DNA of 64,000 nucleotides from contig JAJZYM010000004.1 in the NCBI GenBank assembly GCA_021798115.1, forward strand, positions 1 through 64,000. Reading direction: 5' to 3'. Numbering within the stretch: position 1 is the stretch's first letter; each line of letters opens with the position of its first letter. The DNA comes from Pseudomonadota bacterium. Lineage in GTDB: Bacteria > Pseudomonadota > Gammaproteobacteria > JAKAQQ01. The translations under genes and the position numbers were made by a program. The notes below the pieces were generated by a model. It saw only the letters and a program-made list of their open reading frames with translations, was not told where the DNA came from and made no database searches. Positions 20,927 through 28,604 of this stretch are shown here, piece by piece.

Positions 20927-22004
20927 GGGGCGAAGCCTCCACGGCGGCGAGTGCCTCGGCGCGCTGGGCGGCGAGGCCCGCGGGGAGAGTGGCGAAGGTG
21001 TAATCGAACATGTCTGCGGGCGAGGGTTTGCCGGTGGCGAGGTAAGCGCGGACGGCCTCCTCGATGTCCTCTTGGCACCGCTCGGTCCAGCGTTTCTCCT
21101 CCGCCTCCGTCCAGAGTCCCCGCTCCGCGAGAAAGCGGCGCAGACGCACGAGGGGCTCCTCGGCCCAGGCGCGGTCGACTTCCTCTTTGCCGCGGTAGCG
21201 GCGTGCGTCGTCGGCCGTGGTGTGGTCGGAGAGGCGGTACGTCAGGGCCTCGACCAGGGTCGGTCCGTGGCCCCGGCGGGCGCGTTCGATCGCGTCGTCG
21301 AGGACGCTGCGGACGGCGAGGAGATCGTTGCCGTCGACCTGGACGCCCGGGAGGCCGGCGGCGATCGCTTTCTGCGCCAACGTCTGGGCCGCTGTCTGCT
21401 TGGCGAGGGGGACCGAAATCGCCCAGCGGTTGTTGGCCACGACGAAGACCGCCGGGAGCGACCAGACGCCGGCGGCGTTCAGCGCCTCGTAAAAATCGCC
21501 CTGCGATGTCCCACCGTCACCGATGATGGCCAGGGCGACGCGGGCTTCGTGCCGCAGACGAAAGGCGAGGGCCGCGCCGCTGGCGTGCAGCATTTGTGTC
21601 CCGATCGGGACCGCCCAGGGAAAATCGTGCGGTTGTTCGGCGAAAGCGCTCCCGCGTTCGTCACCCCCCCAAAACAGGAGGATCTCGCTCATCTTGACCC
21701 CGCGCCAGAGCTGCGTCCCGTACTCGCGGTAGGTCGGAAAGAAGGCGTCCTCGGGCCGCAACGCCGAGCCGATCCCGACGTGAAGCGCTTCGTGACCGAG
21801 GCACGAGGCGTAAGTCCCGAGCTGGCCGGTCCTCTGAAGCGCGACCGCCTTCGTGTCGAAGAGGCGGACACGAAGCATGGCCCGGAAGATGGCTCTCAGG
21901 GTCTCGGTGTCGGACGCGAGGGGAGGGAGGTCTCCGACCACACGTCCCTCGGCGTCGAGGCAGCGGACGAGGGGGACGTCGAAATGTGCGACGATGCTGG
22001 GCAC
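20919..22004 (-). CDS. pdhA: Pyruvate dehydrogenase E1 alpha subunit (PdhA type)
   Basis: 361 residues. The thiamine diphosphate motif is clear: IGDGGTSQGDFYEALNAAG followed by LPAVFVVANN. The N-terminal LRVRLFDTKAVALQRTGQLGTY...GHEA pattern and the SDHTTADDARRYR loop match PdhA-like E1 alpha of the Bacillus/alpha2beta2 type. GTG at 22004 is preceded by a GAGG Shine-Dalgarno at 7 nt spacing; a longer frame starts at 22070 but would begin inside the promoter. It is the first gene of pdhABC-gdhB. No E3 (lipoamide dehydrogenase) gene lies in the window. Confidence 0.9.
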   Translation of the reverse strand: MPSIVAHFDVPLVRCLDAEGRVVGDLPPLASDTETLRAIFRAMLRVRLFDTKAVALQRTGQLGTYASCLGHEALHVGIGSALRPEDAFFPTYREYGTQLWRGVKMSEILLFWGGDERGSAFAEQPHDFPWAVPIGTQMLHASGAALAFRLRHEARVALAIIGDGGTSQGDFYEALNAAGVWSLPAVFVVANNRWAISVPLAKQTAAQTLAQKAIAAGLPGVQVDGNDLLAVRSVLDDAIERARRGHGPTLVEALTYRLSDHTTADDARRYRGKEEVDRAWAEEPLVRLRRFLAERGLWTEAEEKRWTERCQEDIEEAVRAYLATGKPSPADMFDYTFATLPAGLAAQRAEALAAVEASPHG

Positions 22005-22069
22005 GGGGAAACCTCGGGGAGCGGAGGTGTGAAAAAAAGTTGGGCGCCGCAAAGAGACGTAGCCGCGCA

Positions 22070-22077
22070 ATTATAAC
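22070..22077. promoter_or_regulatory. Overlapping divergent -10 boxes (pdhA / hydrolase)
   Basis: The sequence ATTATAAC contains a consensus TATAAT on the minus strand (22075-22070) facing pdhA and TATAAC on the plus strand (22072-22077) facing the hydrolase. Neither has a good -35 hexamer. Polymerase binding for one gene would block the other. Confidence 0.45.
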
Positions 22078-22162
22078 GGGCTCTCCCGCGGCCGAGACAC
22101 CGGGGGCGGGGGTCATCGCCGCCGCGCCGGCCCCGGAAACCCTCGAACTCGAGGGGCGACGG

Positions 22163-23005
22163 GTGGGCTGGGCCCTCTACGGGGAGAGGCACGCCCGCGG
22201 CGGTGTTGTCTATCTCCACGGCTTTCCCGGTTCGTGTCTCGAGCCGCTCGTCGTGGCCGAAGCGCTCCGCTCCGCCGGTCTCGCGCTTTTGGCGTTTGAT
22301 CGCCCGGGCTACGGGGCCAGCGCGACACGCGCGGGTGACGCCCGCGATCCCGGGCTCGCCGCGCGGATCGCCGGGGCTCTCGTCGATCGCCTGGGTTGGC
22401 AACGATACGCGCTTCTGGCGGTCTCGGGATCCGGACCGGCGGCCGTCGCCGCGCTCGCGCGTCCCGACCCGCGGCTCGCAGGCGCTCTCCTGCTGGCCGT
22501 TTTCCCGCCCCTCTTCCGCGGGCGCCCGCGTGCGGACAGCGACCTTTTGCGCGTTCACGCCGCTCTTCGCCGTCGTTGCCCGCCTCTCCTCGGGCTCGAG
22601 AGTCGGCTCGTGGCCCGCCACTTCGGTCACCGTCCCGCACGCCTTCGTCGTCGACTTCTGCGTCTTCTGCCGCCGCCCGACCGTGTCAGTTTGGGTTCGG
22701 CTCCTCTCGCCGCTGTGCTCGAGGCGTCCTGGGCGCGCGCACTCGTGGGCGGCGGGGGTCGCGGGCTTCTCGTCGACCTTGCCCACTTTTTTGATCCGCT
22801 CGATCCGCCTCCGCCGCCCCCCTTTCCGTGTCTCTCCGTTCATGGTGGCAGGGACCGTGTCGTTCCGCCCGCGCTCCAGGATTACCTTTGTGAGGCGCTT
22901 CCGTACCTCGGGGTCCGCCGATGGCCGCAAGCCGGGCACTTCTCTTGGGTGGAGACGCACGCGCGGGAGATTCTCGAGACGCTCAAGGACTGGCTGGCGG
23001 GGTAA
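22163..23005 (+). CDS. Alpha/beta hydrolase
   Basis: Fold markers are the oxyanion region YLHGFPGS, DRPGYGAS, the nucleophile elbow LAVSGSGPAAVAAL and a late HGGRDRVVPP (acid) and QAGHFSW (catalytic His). The start is uncertain. GTG 22163 is the only ordinary start codon near the domain, but conserved-looking residues (ETLELEGRR) lie upstream in frame back to about 22070, where only rare starts exist. Substrate unknown; this group includes haloperoxidase-like and esterase-like enzymes. It is divergent from pdhA. Confidence 0.75.
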   Translation: MGWALYGERHARGGVVYLHGFPGSCLEPLVVAEALRSAGLALLAFDRPGYGASATRAGDARDPGLAARIAGALVDRLGWQRYALLAVSGSGPAAVAALARPDPRLAGALLLAVFPPLFRGRPRADSDLLRVHAALRRRCPPLLGLESRLVARHFGHRPARLRRRLLRLLPPPDRVSLGSAPLAAVLEASWARALVGGGGRGLLVDLAHFFDPLDPPPPPPFPCLSVHGGRDRVVPPALQDYLCEALPYLGVRRWPQAGHFSWVETHAREILETLKDWLAG

Positions 23006-23103
23006 ATGAGGAACGGGGCCCGAGCACAGAGCGCCCTCTGTGTCTGCCGAAGCGGCCGCTCAGGAGCGGCATCGAAAGCCGGACCCGTCGGGTATCGTGA
23101 GGA

Positions 23104-23724
23104 TCAGGGGGCCTCGGCGTCCGAGGCGGGGATCGCCACGAGCGGATCGCCCGCTTTCGTTCGGGAACGGAGTTTCTCGAAGAGTGCGAGACCGATCCGC
23201 GCACCGGCGTAGCCGACGAGAGCCCCGCAGATCACGTCGAGGGGGAAGTGCTCGCCGTTGTAGACGCGGGAGAAACCAACGAGGGCGGCCAGCGTGTAGA
23301 ACACGGCCCGGTTCTTCGGAAAGAACGAAGACAAGGCGACGGCGAGGGCAAAGGCTGTTTCGGTGTGCCCCGAGGGAAACGAGTAGGCGGTGAGGTGGCG
23401 ACCGAGGACGACGACGTGCGCCGTCCCGGCGGCGATGCGGCCGGCGAGTGCCACGATCGGACGCGGGCGGTTGACGATGTGCTTCAACAGAACGACGACG
23501 GCCCCGGGGATCGCCTGGCTCAGGACGAGGGCGGTGAACGAGGAACGGAACGGCCGTCGCCCCCAGAGGTACAGCGCAAGGACGGCCGCCCAGTAGACGA
23601 CCCAGCCGTTGCCAAGATAGGTGATCGCCCGCATGTTGTCGTTGAGGATATGAAAGTGAAAATGGTTGTTGATGAAGAGGAAAGTGGACGTGTCTATGCG
23701 GACGAGGGGGGCCAGGAGATTCAT
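23104..23724 (-). CDS. PAP2-family membrane phosphatase
   Basis: 206 residues with about five or six hydrophobic segments and the three phosphatase motifs KHIVNRPRP, SFPSGHTETA and SRVYNGEHFPLD (KX6RP, PSGH, SRX5HX3D). Such proteins remove phosphates from undecaprenyl pyrophosphate, lipid A or phosphatidate at the membrane. The substrate cannot be chosen from sequence. ATG at 23724 is preferred over a TTG two codons upstream; no strong Shine-Dalgarno is present. It is convergent with the hydrolase. Confidence 0.85.
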   Translation of the reverse strand: MNLLAPLVRIDTSTFLFINNHFHFHILNDNMRAITYLGNGWVVYWAAVLALYLWGRRPFRSSFTALVLSQAIPGAVVVLLKHIVNRPRPIVALAGRIAAGTAHVVVLGRHLTAYSFPSGHTETAFALAVALSSFFPKNRAVFYTLAALVGFSRVYNGEHFPLDVICGALVGYAGARIGLALFEKLRSRTKAGDPLVAIPASDAEAP

Positions 23725-23999
23725 GGACAAGGAGTTCCGTCAGGACCTGCGTCGAGTGTAGCCGCTTTGCGGAGGAGGGAAGGAGGAGGGGTGCGCCTGA
23801 GCAGCCTGTCGTTCTTCTCGGGGCTGATTCGGGCGATGTGGGGGCGCGGGCCACAAGGGCGGTCGGCATTCAGTCCGGGTTTTCCCGGGCCGCTCCTTCT
23901 TCGGCGGCAGAGGGAGCCGTCCTCCGACTTCCCATGTGCAGAGTCTATTGAAATCTCATGTTTTTCCGGCCGCTGAAGGGTTTTTGGGTGATGGTGGGC
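23725..23999. other. Intergenic region upstream of the peptidoglycan-binding gene
   Basis: No gene recognised. It contains a short CCGGG-TTTTC-CCGG hairpin near 23875-23895 and AT-richer sequence just before the promoter at 24000. Confidence 0.4.
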
Positions 24000-24028
24000 T
24001 TGACAAAATGGCTGTTCCTCCCTACAAT
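24000..24028 (+). promoter_or_regulatory. Near-consensus sigma70 promoter
   Basis: TTGACA (24000-24005), a 17-bp spacer and TACAAT (24023-24028). This is the best promoter in the window and drives the peptidoglycan-binding protein at 24201, leaving an untranslated leader of about 165 nt. The leader contains a GCCC-CTTG-GGGC hairpin and a strong GGAGG at 24184-24188. Confidence 0.8.
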
Positions 24029-24200
24029 GGCAGTTGGGGGAAAACTTGAATTGATGCCCCTTGGGGCCGTGGTCATGACAAGTCGTTCAGGACGATAGCT
24101 TCCGGGGGGCACAGTCGATCGACCCTGCGCGCGGGCCTTCCGTTGCGCGTACCGGCTGCGCGAGCGGCCACAACCAACCCGTAAGGAGGTTTAACCACCC

Positions 24201-24560
24201 ATGAAATCAACGATCCTGACGGCGACCGCCGTCCTTGCCCTTGCTGTCGCTCCTCTGGCCCTGGCCTCGGGGACGACGGCTCCGAAGCCCATGATGGCCA
24301 AGAAGACCATGACGGCCAAACAGCGTGCGTGGGCCATGCACCACCGCATGTGGATCATGAAGGTCCAGCGTGCCCTTGACAAGGCCGGCGCTCATCTCAA
24401 GGCCGACGGCTACTTGGGCCCCATGACGATGGCCGCGGTCCGTGCCTTCCAGAAGAGCCACGGTCTCAAGGCCACCGGTCATCTCGATCATGCGACCCTC
24501 GCCAAGCTCGGTCTGTGGCACAAGGGCTGGATGAAGAAGAAGGCGCCGGTCAAGAAGTAA
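24201..24560 (+). CDS. Small secreted peptidoglycan-binding (PG_binding_1-like) protein
   Basis: 119 residues: signal peptide (1-22, VLALAVAPLALAS), a Met/Lys/His-rich linker (PMMAKKTMTAKQRAWAMHH), then one peptidoglycan-binding repeat (~50-105) with the hallmark VQRALDKAGAHLKADGYLGP and AVRAFQKSHGLKATG. The tail is Lys-rich. The GGAGG Shine-Dalgarno is well placed. Gene-specific promoter, long leader and intrinsic terminator make it a monocistronic, probably highly expressed envelope protein. No catalytic domain is present, so a structural or adaptor role at the cell wall is inferred. Confidence 0.85.
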   Translation: MKSTILTATAVLALAVAPLALASGTTAPKPMMAKKTMTAKQRAWAMHHRMWIMKVQRALDKAGAHLKADGYLGPMTMAAVRAFQKSHGLKATGHLDHATLAKLGLWHKGWMKKKAPVKK

Positions 24561-24640
24561 TCGGCGTCTTCGGACGCGGCGCGGATGAGGGGCGTATCCG
24601 CGCCTGAGAGTCTCCTCTCCTGAACGCTCCCGAATCTCTG

Positions 24641-24670
24641 CCGGCGGGCATCCCCCGCCGGCTTTTTTTT
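24641..24670 (+). terminator. Rho-independent terminator
   Basis: CCGGCGGG and CCCGCCGG form an 8-bp stem, followed by C and eight T residues (24663-24670). It ends the peptidoglycan-binding transcript. Confidence 0.9.
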
Positions 24671-24780
24671 GGGCTCAGGCCCGGATGCGCAACGGCGGGA
24701 CCATGCTGCGCTGCTGCGCTCGCCGCCTGGGTCGGCCACTCCCCATGCCCTCCTGGGGTTCGAGTTCTTCTCGGGCGTGG

Positions 24781-25602
24781 TCAGCTCTGACAGCGGGGGC
24801 AGTAGTAGCTGCCGCGGCCCGAGAGTCGCAGGCTGCGGATCTCTGTCCCGCAACGCCGACATCCTTCGCCGGCACGACCGTACACGTCCAGCCGGAGACG
24901 GAACAACCCCGCGCGACCGTCCACGCCGAGGTAGTCGCGCAGCGTGCTCCCTCCGCTCGCGAGAGCGTCTTCGAGAACCGCGTGAATGGCTGCGGCGAGC
25001 CGCGCCCATTCTGCAGCCCGGACACGGCCGGAAGCCCGCCCGGGGCGAACCCCGGCGCGGTGGAGAGCTTCGTTGGCGTAAATGTTGCCAAGCCCTGCGA
25101 TCACCCGCCCGTCCATCAGGAAGGCCTTGACCGCCCCGCGGCGCCCGGCGGCGCGGGCGCGAAGATGCCGGGCCAACTCCTCCTCCGGGGTCTCGAGGGG
25201 TTCGGGTCCGAGATCGCGGACGAGTGGATCGTTCTCGGGCCGTGCGCTGTACTGGAGGAGACTGAAGCGGCGCGGGTCGTGCATGCGCAGGGCCGTGCCT
25301 TCCCTGAACACCAGGGTCCACCGATCATGCGTGCGGGAGGGTTCGCCCGCGGGCACGAGCCGAAGGCTGCCGCTCATGCCGAGGTGGATGAGGAGGCCTC
25401 CGCTGTCAAGACGGAGGATCAGATACTTGCCTCGCCGCTCGATGGCGCGGACGCTCTGTCCTTCGATGCGCCGCGCGAGTCCCGTGGCCACAGGACGGCG
25501 GAGACGTCGTTCGGCGACGAGGAGGGAGCGAACGACACGGCCGGGGAGCGCTTCCGCCAGGCCACGCCGGGTCGTTTCAACTTCCGGGAGTTCGGGAGGC
25601 AC
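24781..25602 (-). CDS. mutM: Formamidopyrimidine-DNA glycosylase
   Basis: Removes 8-oxoguanine and formamidopyrimidines and nicks abasic sites. 273 residues (269 in E. coli). Seen are ELPEVETTRRG, the catalytic lysine region IERRGKYLILRL, GLGNIYANEALHRAG (helix-two-turn-helix) and a C-terminal zinc finger with four cysteines (CRRCG ... YYCPRCQ). Oddity: with the GTG start at 25602 the protein begins Val/Met-Pro-Pro-Glu, whereas the family is almost always Met-Pro-Glu, with Pro1 as nucleophile and Glu2 next to it. The start overlaps the end of the DUF4340 gene by 26 nt, making mutM the last gene of that operon. Confidence 0.93.
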   Translation of the reverse strand: MPPELPEVETTRRGLAEALPGRVVRSLLVAERRLRRPVATGLARRIEGQSVRAIERRGKYLILRLDSGGLLIHLGMSGSLRLVPAGEPSRTHDRWTLVFREGTALRMHDPRRFSLLQYSARPENDPLVRDLGPEPLETPEEELARHLRARAAGRRGAVKAFLMDGRVIAGLGNIYANEALHRAGVRPGRASGRVRAAEWARLAAAIHAVLEDALASGGSTLRDYLGVDGRAGLFRLRLDVYGRAGEGCRRCGTEIRSLRLSGRGSYYCPRCQS

Positions 25603-26479
25603 GAGGCCGCCGGGCGCCCGCGGCACGCCGGGGACGCGGTGGGGGCAGCCGGAAGAGCCGCTTGCGGCTCATTTGCGGGAACTGCCAGCGGAGTCCGAGA
25701 CGGGGACGGACGAGCGCAAAACCCAGGGGGTCGGCGACCACGTCGTAGCGGCGGGGGGGAAGCCCGCGGAAGAGGAGTTTCGCTCGGGTCTCGATCGTGA
25801 AGCGGCCGGCCGGCGCGACGCCGAGTGCCGAAGCGTAGGTCCACTGTTCGACGAAGCGGCGGAGGCGGCGCTCGGAGATCGGGCGGGCAGGGAGGATCGT
25901 CCACCGTCCGTGAACTCCGCGCGCCACCCGGAAGTTGCGAAGCACGATCGCCACGAGGCGGTGGCGAGCCCGGGGCCCGAGGAGACGGGTCGAGAGATAC
26001 CGTTCGTCCCCTCCGACGAGGCGGTAGGCCAGCGAATCGTGAACGAGATCGACAGCGCCCCCGGTTTCGATGTAGCGGTAACTTCCGACCGGGTCGGTGG
26101 CGCCGAACGCAAAACGCGTGTGTCCGACGACGAGGGTGAGCGCAGGCGGCGTGAGTCCGAGACGGGCGTTCTTGACCCGGCCGATCGGGTAACGGTGGGC
26201 CACCGGTTCCTTGAGGCCATCGAGAAGAGACTGGATCATCAGAGCATTACCGCGCACACGGACGGGCCGGGTTTGCCACCACCGGCCGTGAACCTTGCGG
26301 AACACGTACCAGGGTCCGTGGGCGATGCGGAAGCGAAAGGACGTCACCTGTCCGGGGGCGATCGTACTCAGAGGAAGAGGGGGCGGGGAGGTTTTTCGGC
26401 CGACGTGCGCCGCGAGAAGAAGCGCCACCCCCACGACCGCCAGGAGGAGTGCAAGATTGAGGAGCGTGCGTTTGCGCAT
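25577..26479 (-). CDS. DUF4340 membrane-anchored protein
   Basis: 300 residues with an N-terminal membrane helix (~6-25) followed by a beta-rich periplasmic region with repeated WYVFRKVHGRWW and VHGRWTILPA type motifs, as in DUF4340. The C-terminal ~25 residues are Arg/Pro-rich and extend over the mutM start. DUF4340 proteins are often encoded next to GldG-like ABC auxiliary proteins, as here. Its molecular role is unknown. Operon order on the minus strand is ATPase, permease, GldG-like, DUF4340, mutM. Confidence 0.75.
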   Translation of the reverse strand: MRKRTLLNLALLLAVVGVALLLAAHVGRKTSPPPLPLSTIAPGQVTSFRFRIAHGPWYVFRKVHGRWWQTRPVRVRGNALMIQSLLDGLKEPVAHRYPIGRVKNARLGLTPPALTLVVGHTRFAFGATDPVGSYRYIETGGAVDLVHDSLAYRLVGGDERYLSTRLLGPRARHRLVAIVLRNFRVARGVHGRWTILPARPISERRLRRFVEQWTYASALGVAPAGRFTIETRAKLLFRGLPPRRYDVVADPLGFALVRPRLGLRWQFPQMSRKRLFRLPPPRPRRAAGARRPRASRTPGS

Positions 26480-26489
26480 CGCCCGAAGC

Positions 26490-27842
26490 TCAGCGGCGCG
26501 TCCGGCGGAGACGAACCGCGATCCCGCCCCCGATCAGGAGGAGGGGAAGCACGATGAGAAACACAGCGCCCAAGGCAATCTCTTCCCCTTGCGTGAGCAC
26601 GAGAGTCCGGTCCGGGCTGACGGGCTGATGGAGGTTGAGGAACGCCCCCTGTGCGCTCAACCAGTTGAAGAGGTTGAGCGCGAAGCCCAGGTTGTCCCCG
26701 GCGTTGAGGAAGGCGTTGGCGAAGATCCCGCCGCCGCTCAGAACGGCCACACGTTCGAGGGGCCCGTGGCCGTGCCCGTGAAGGAAGATCTCGGCGATCG
26801 GAAGCGGCCCCGGACGGTCGCCGGCCTTGGGGTCGTAGACCACCGTTCCGCGGAGCGGGCCCGCGGCCAGCCAGGAGAGCGGGAGCGGAGGACTCGTGAG
26901 GAGCGCTTCGTGGATCCAGCCCTTCAGGTGGTGGACGACGAGGGCGGTCGTGTCGGGGTCCAGGACCTCGCCGGTGAGAGAGCGGGTGACCCGCGTGGGC
27001 GGGAAGCTCGTGAGCACGAGCCAGGTCGGGTTGCGGATGCCGAGGAGCTCGCTCTCCACATCGACGACGTGCCCCGGAAGGAAACGCAGCCCGAGATGGG
27101 CGGCGAGCCGTCCGAGGCCGCGTCCCTGACCCCGCCCCGCGAGCCAGAGGAGATTGCCGCCGCGGCCAAGATAGGCGACGAGGGCCTTTTCCTCCCCGGG
27201 AAGATAGCGTGTGCGCGGCTCGGCCACCACGAGAAGGCTCGTCGCCTTGGGGATCGGCTGACGGCTCAGGTTCACCGTTCTCAGGCGGAACCCTTCACGG
27301 CGGAGTGCCAGGGCGAGCGCGCTCAGTCCCGCGGGCGAGGTGTCCGTGAACGAGCGTTCGCCGTGACCCGTCACGAAGACCACCTCCAGGTGACGCGTCC
27401 GTTCGAGACGCAGGAGCGCGTCGGTGAAGGCCCGCTGGTCCAGGGTGGTGAGCGTTTCGTGGCGGTGCCCGTAGCCGAGATCGAGTTCGCCTTCGCTGCG
27501 GATGCCGAGGCGACGGACCTCGGCGAGATGAACGTCGGGATTGACGAACGTGAGCCGGATCTTGGGGTCGACGCGCCGGTAGCGGTTCACGAGATGGCGG
27601 ATGCGGCCGCGGAGCTCGGGGTCCTGGCGGGCAAAGGCCCGCACGGTCACCGGACCGGAGAGTTTGGCGACGACCCGGCGGCTTGCGGCGGTGAGCGAGT
27701 TCCGCCCCGTGGCCGTCCAGTCGGCACTCCAACTCAGTCCGTTCGTGAACCACGCAAGCCCCGTGCAAAGCGCGGCGAGCAGGAGAAGGAACCCCGCGTG
27801 CTGGAGGCGGAGAAGAAAGCGGGCGCGGCGGTCGAGACGCAT
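26490..27842 (-). CDS. GldG-family ABC transporter auxiliary protein
   Basis: 450 residues: N-terminal membrane helix (~12-32), a large periplasmic domain with LTAASRRVVAKLSGPVTVRAF, VNPDVHLAEV and the ABC_transp_aux core (VVFVTGHGERSF, LLVVAEPRTRYLPGEEKALVAYL), and a C-terminal membrane helix (VFLIVLPLLLIGGGIAV). This is the GldG/ABC-2 auxiliary layout. In Bacteroidetes GldAFG serves gliding; in Proteobacteria the system's cargo is unknown. It lies 6 bp after the permease. Confidence 0.82.
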   Translation of the reverse strand: MRLDRRARFLLRLQHAGFLLLLAALCTGLAWFTNGLSWSADWTATGRNSLTAASRRVVAKLSGPVTVRAFARQDPELRGRIRHLVNRYRRVDPKIRLTFVNPDVHLAEVRRLGIRSEGELDLGYGHRHETLTTLDQRAFTDALLRLERTRHLEVVFVTGHGERSFTDTSPAGLSALALALRREGFRLRTVNLSRQPIPKATSLLVVAEPRTRYLPGEEKALVAYLGRGGNLLWLAGRGQGRGLGRLAAHLGLRFLPGHVVDVESELLGIRNPTWLVLTSFPPTRVTRSLTGEVLDPDTTALVVHHLKGWIHEALLTSPPLPLSWLAAGPLRGTVVYDPKAGDRPGPLPIAEIFLHGHGHGPLERVAVLSGGGIFANAFLNAGDNLGFALNLFNWLSAQGAFLNLHQPVSPDRTLVLTQGEEIALGAVFLIVLPLLLIGGGIAVRLRRTRR

Positions 27843-27848
27843 GATCGG

Positions 27849-28604
27849 TCAGTGCTCGAGGCGCTCGGCGTCGAGATGACGCACCGTGAGCGCGAGGAAG
27901 AAGAGCACGACGATGAGATCGTAGGCGATGTTCCCCACCTTGATCTCGCCGCGGAGAAACGGAGCGAGATGACGCATCGGCGAGAGATAGCGCAGGATGG
28001 CGCTTCCCGGTCCGTGCCCGCGGGCGGCCCAGGGTGTGAGAGAGAGAAAGAGAAAGAATCCAAAGGTGGCCACGGCCCCGGCGAGAGGCTGACGGACCAG
28101 GCTCGAGAAATAGATGCCCGCGGCGGTGAGCGCGGCGACGAAGAGGACGAGGCCCACGAATGCGGCCGCGAGAAGCCCCCAGTCGGGACGGGTGCCGAGG
28201 GCGAGCGAGACCGGCATCGCGAAGACGAGGACGATGAGGAGGATGAGGAAACCGAGGGCCCCCAGGAACTTGCCGAGGACGATGTCCGTGAGCCGCACCG
28301 GCGAGGAGAGGAGGAGCGGGAGCGTGCGCAGACGGTACTCGTCGGCGAACGAGCGCATCGTGAGGAGCGGGACGAGAAGGAACATGAGGAAACTGGCCGC
28401 CGAACGCACGAGGGGGATGGCGACCAACGCGGTCACCCCCGGAGCCCGCGGGTACATGAGAAGTCGCGGGGCGACACGCAGGAAGGCGTCGACCTGGAGA
28501 AGAAAGATCCAGGCGAGAATGAAGAGGACGACCCCGAGAACGATCCAGGCCAGGACGGACACGAAGAGGCTGCGGAGCTCACGGCCAGCGACGGCGCGGA
28601 TCAC
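27849..28604 (-). CDS. ABC-2 type permease (GldF-like)
   Basis: 251 residues with six hydrophobic segments. Typical features are AGRELRSLFVSVLAW at the N-terminus and the cytoplasmic MRSFADEYRLRTLPLLLSSP motif of ABC-2/GldF permeases. The GTG start at 28604 overlaps the ATPase stop as GTGA; a longer in-frame extension lies entirely inside the ATPase gene and is rejected. Confidence 0.85.
   Translation of the reverse strand: MIRAVAGRELRSLFVSVLAWIVLGVVLFILAWIFLLQVDAFLRVAPRLLMYPRAPGVTALVAIPLVRSAASFLMFLLVPLLTMRSFADEYRLRTLPLLLSSPVRLTDIVLGKFLGALGFLILLIVLVFAMPVSLALGTRPDWGLLAAAFVGLVLFVAALTAAGIYFSSLVRQPLAGAVATFGFFLFLSLTPWAARGHGPGSAILRYLSPMRHLAPFLRGEIKVGNIAYDLIVVLFFLALTVRHLDAERLEH

Noticed and set aside
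14744-21526. Plus-strand open frame of about 2260 codons
   Set aside because: It is exactly antisense to gdhB and pdhABC, whose protein motifs are unmistakable. Long antisense frames arise from third-position GC in this genome.
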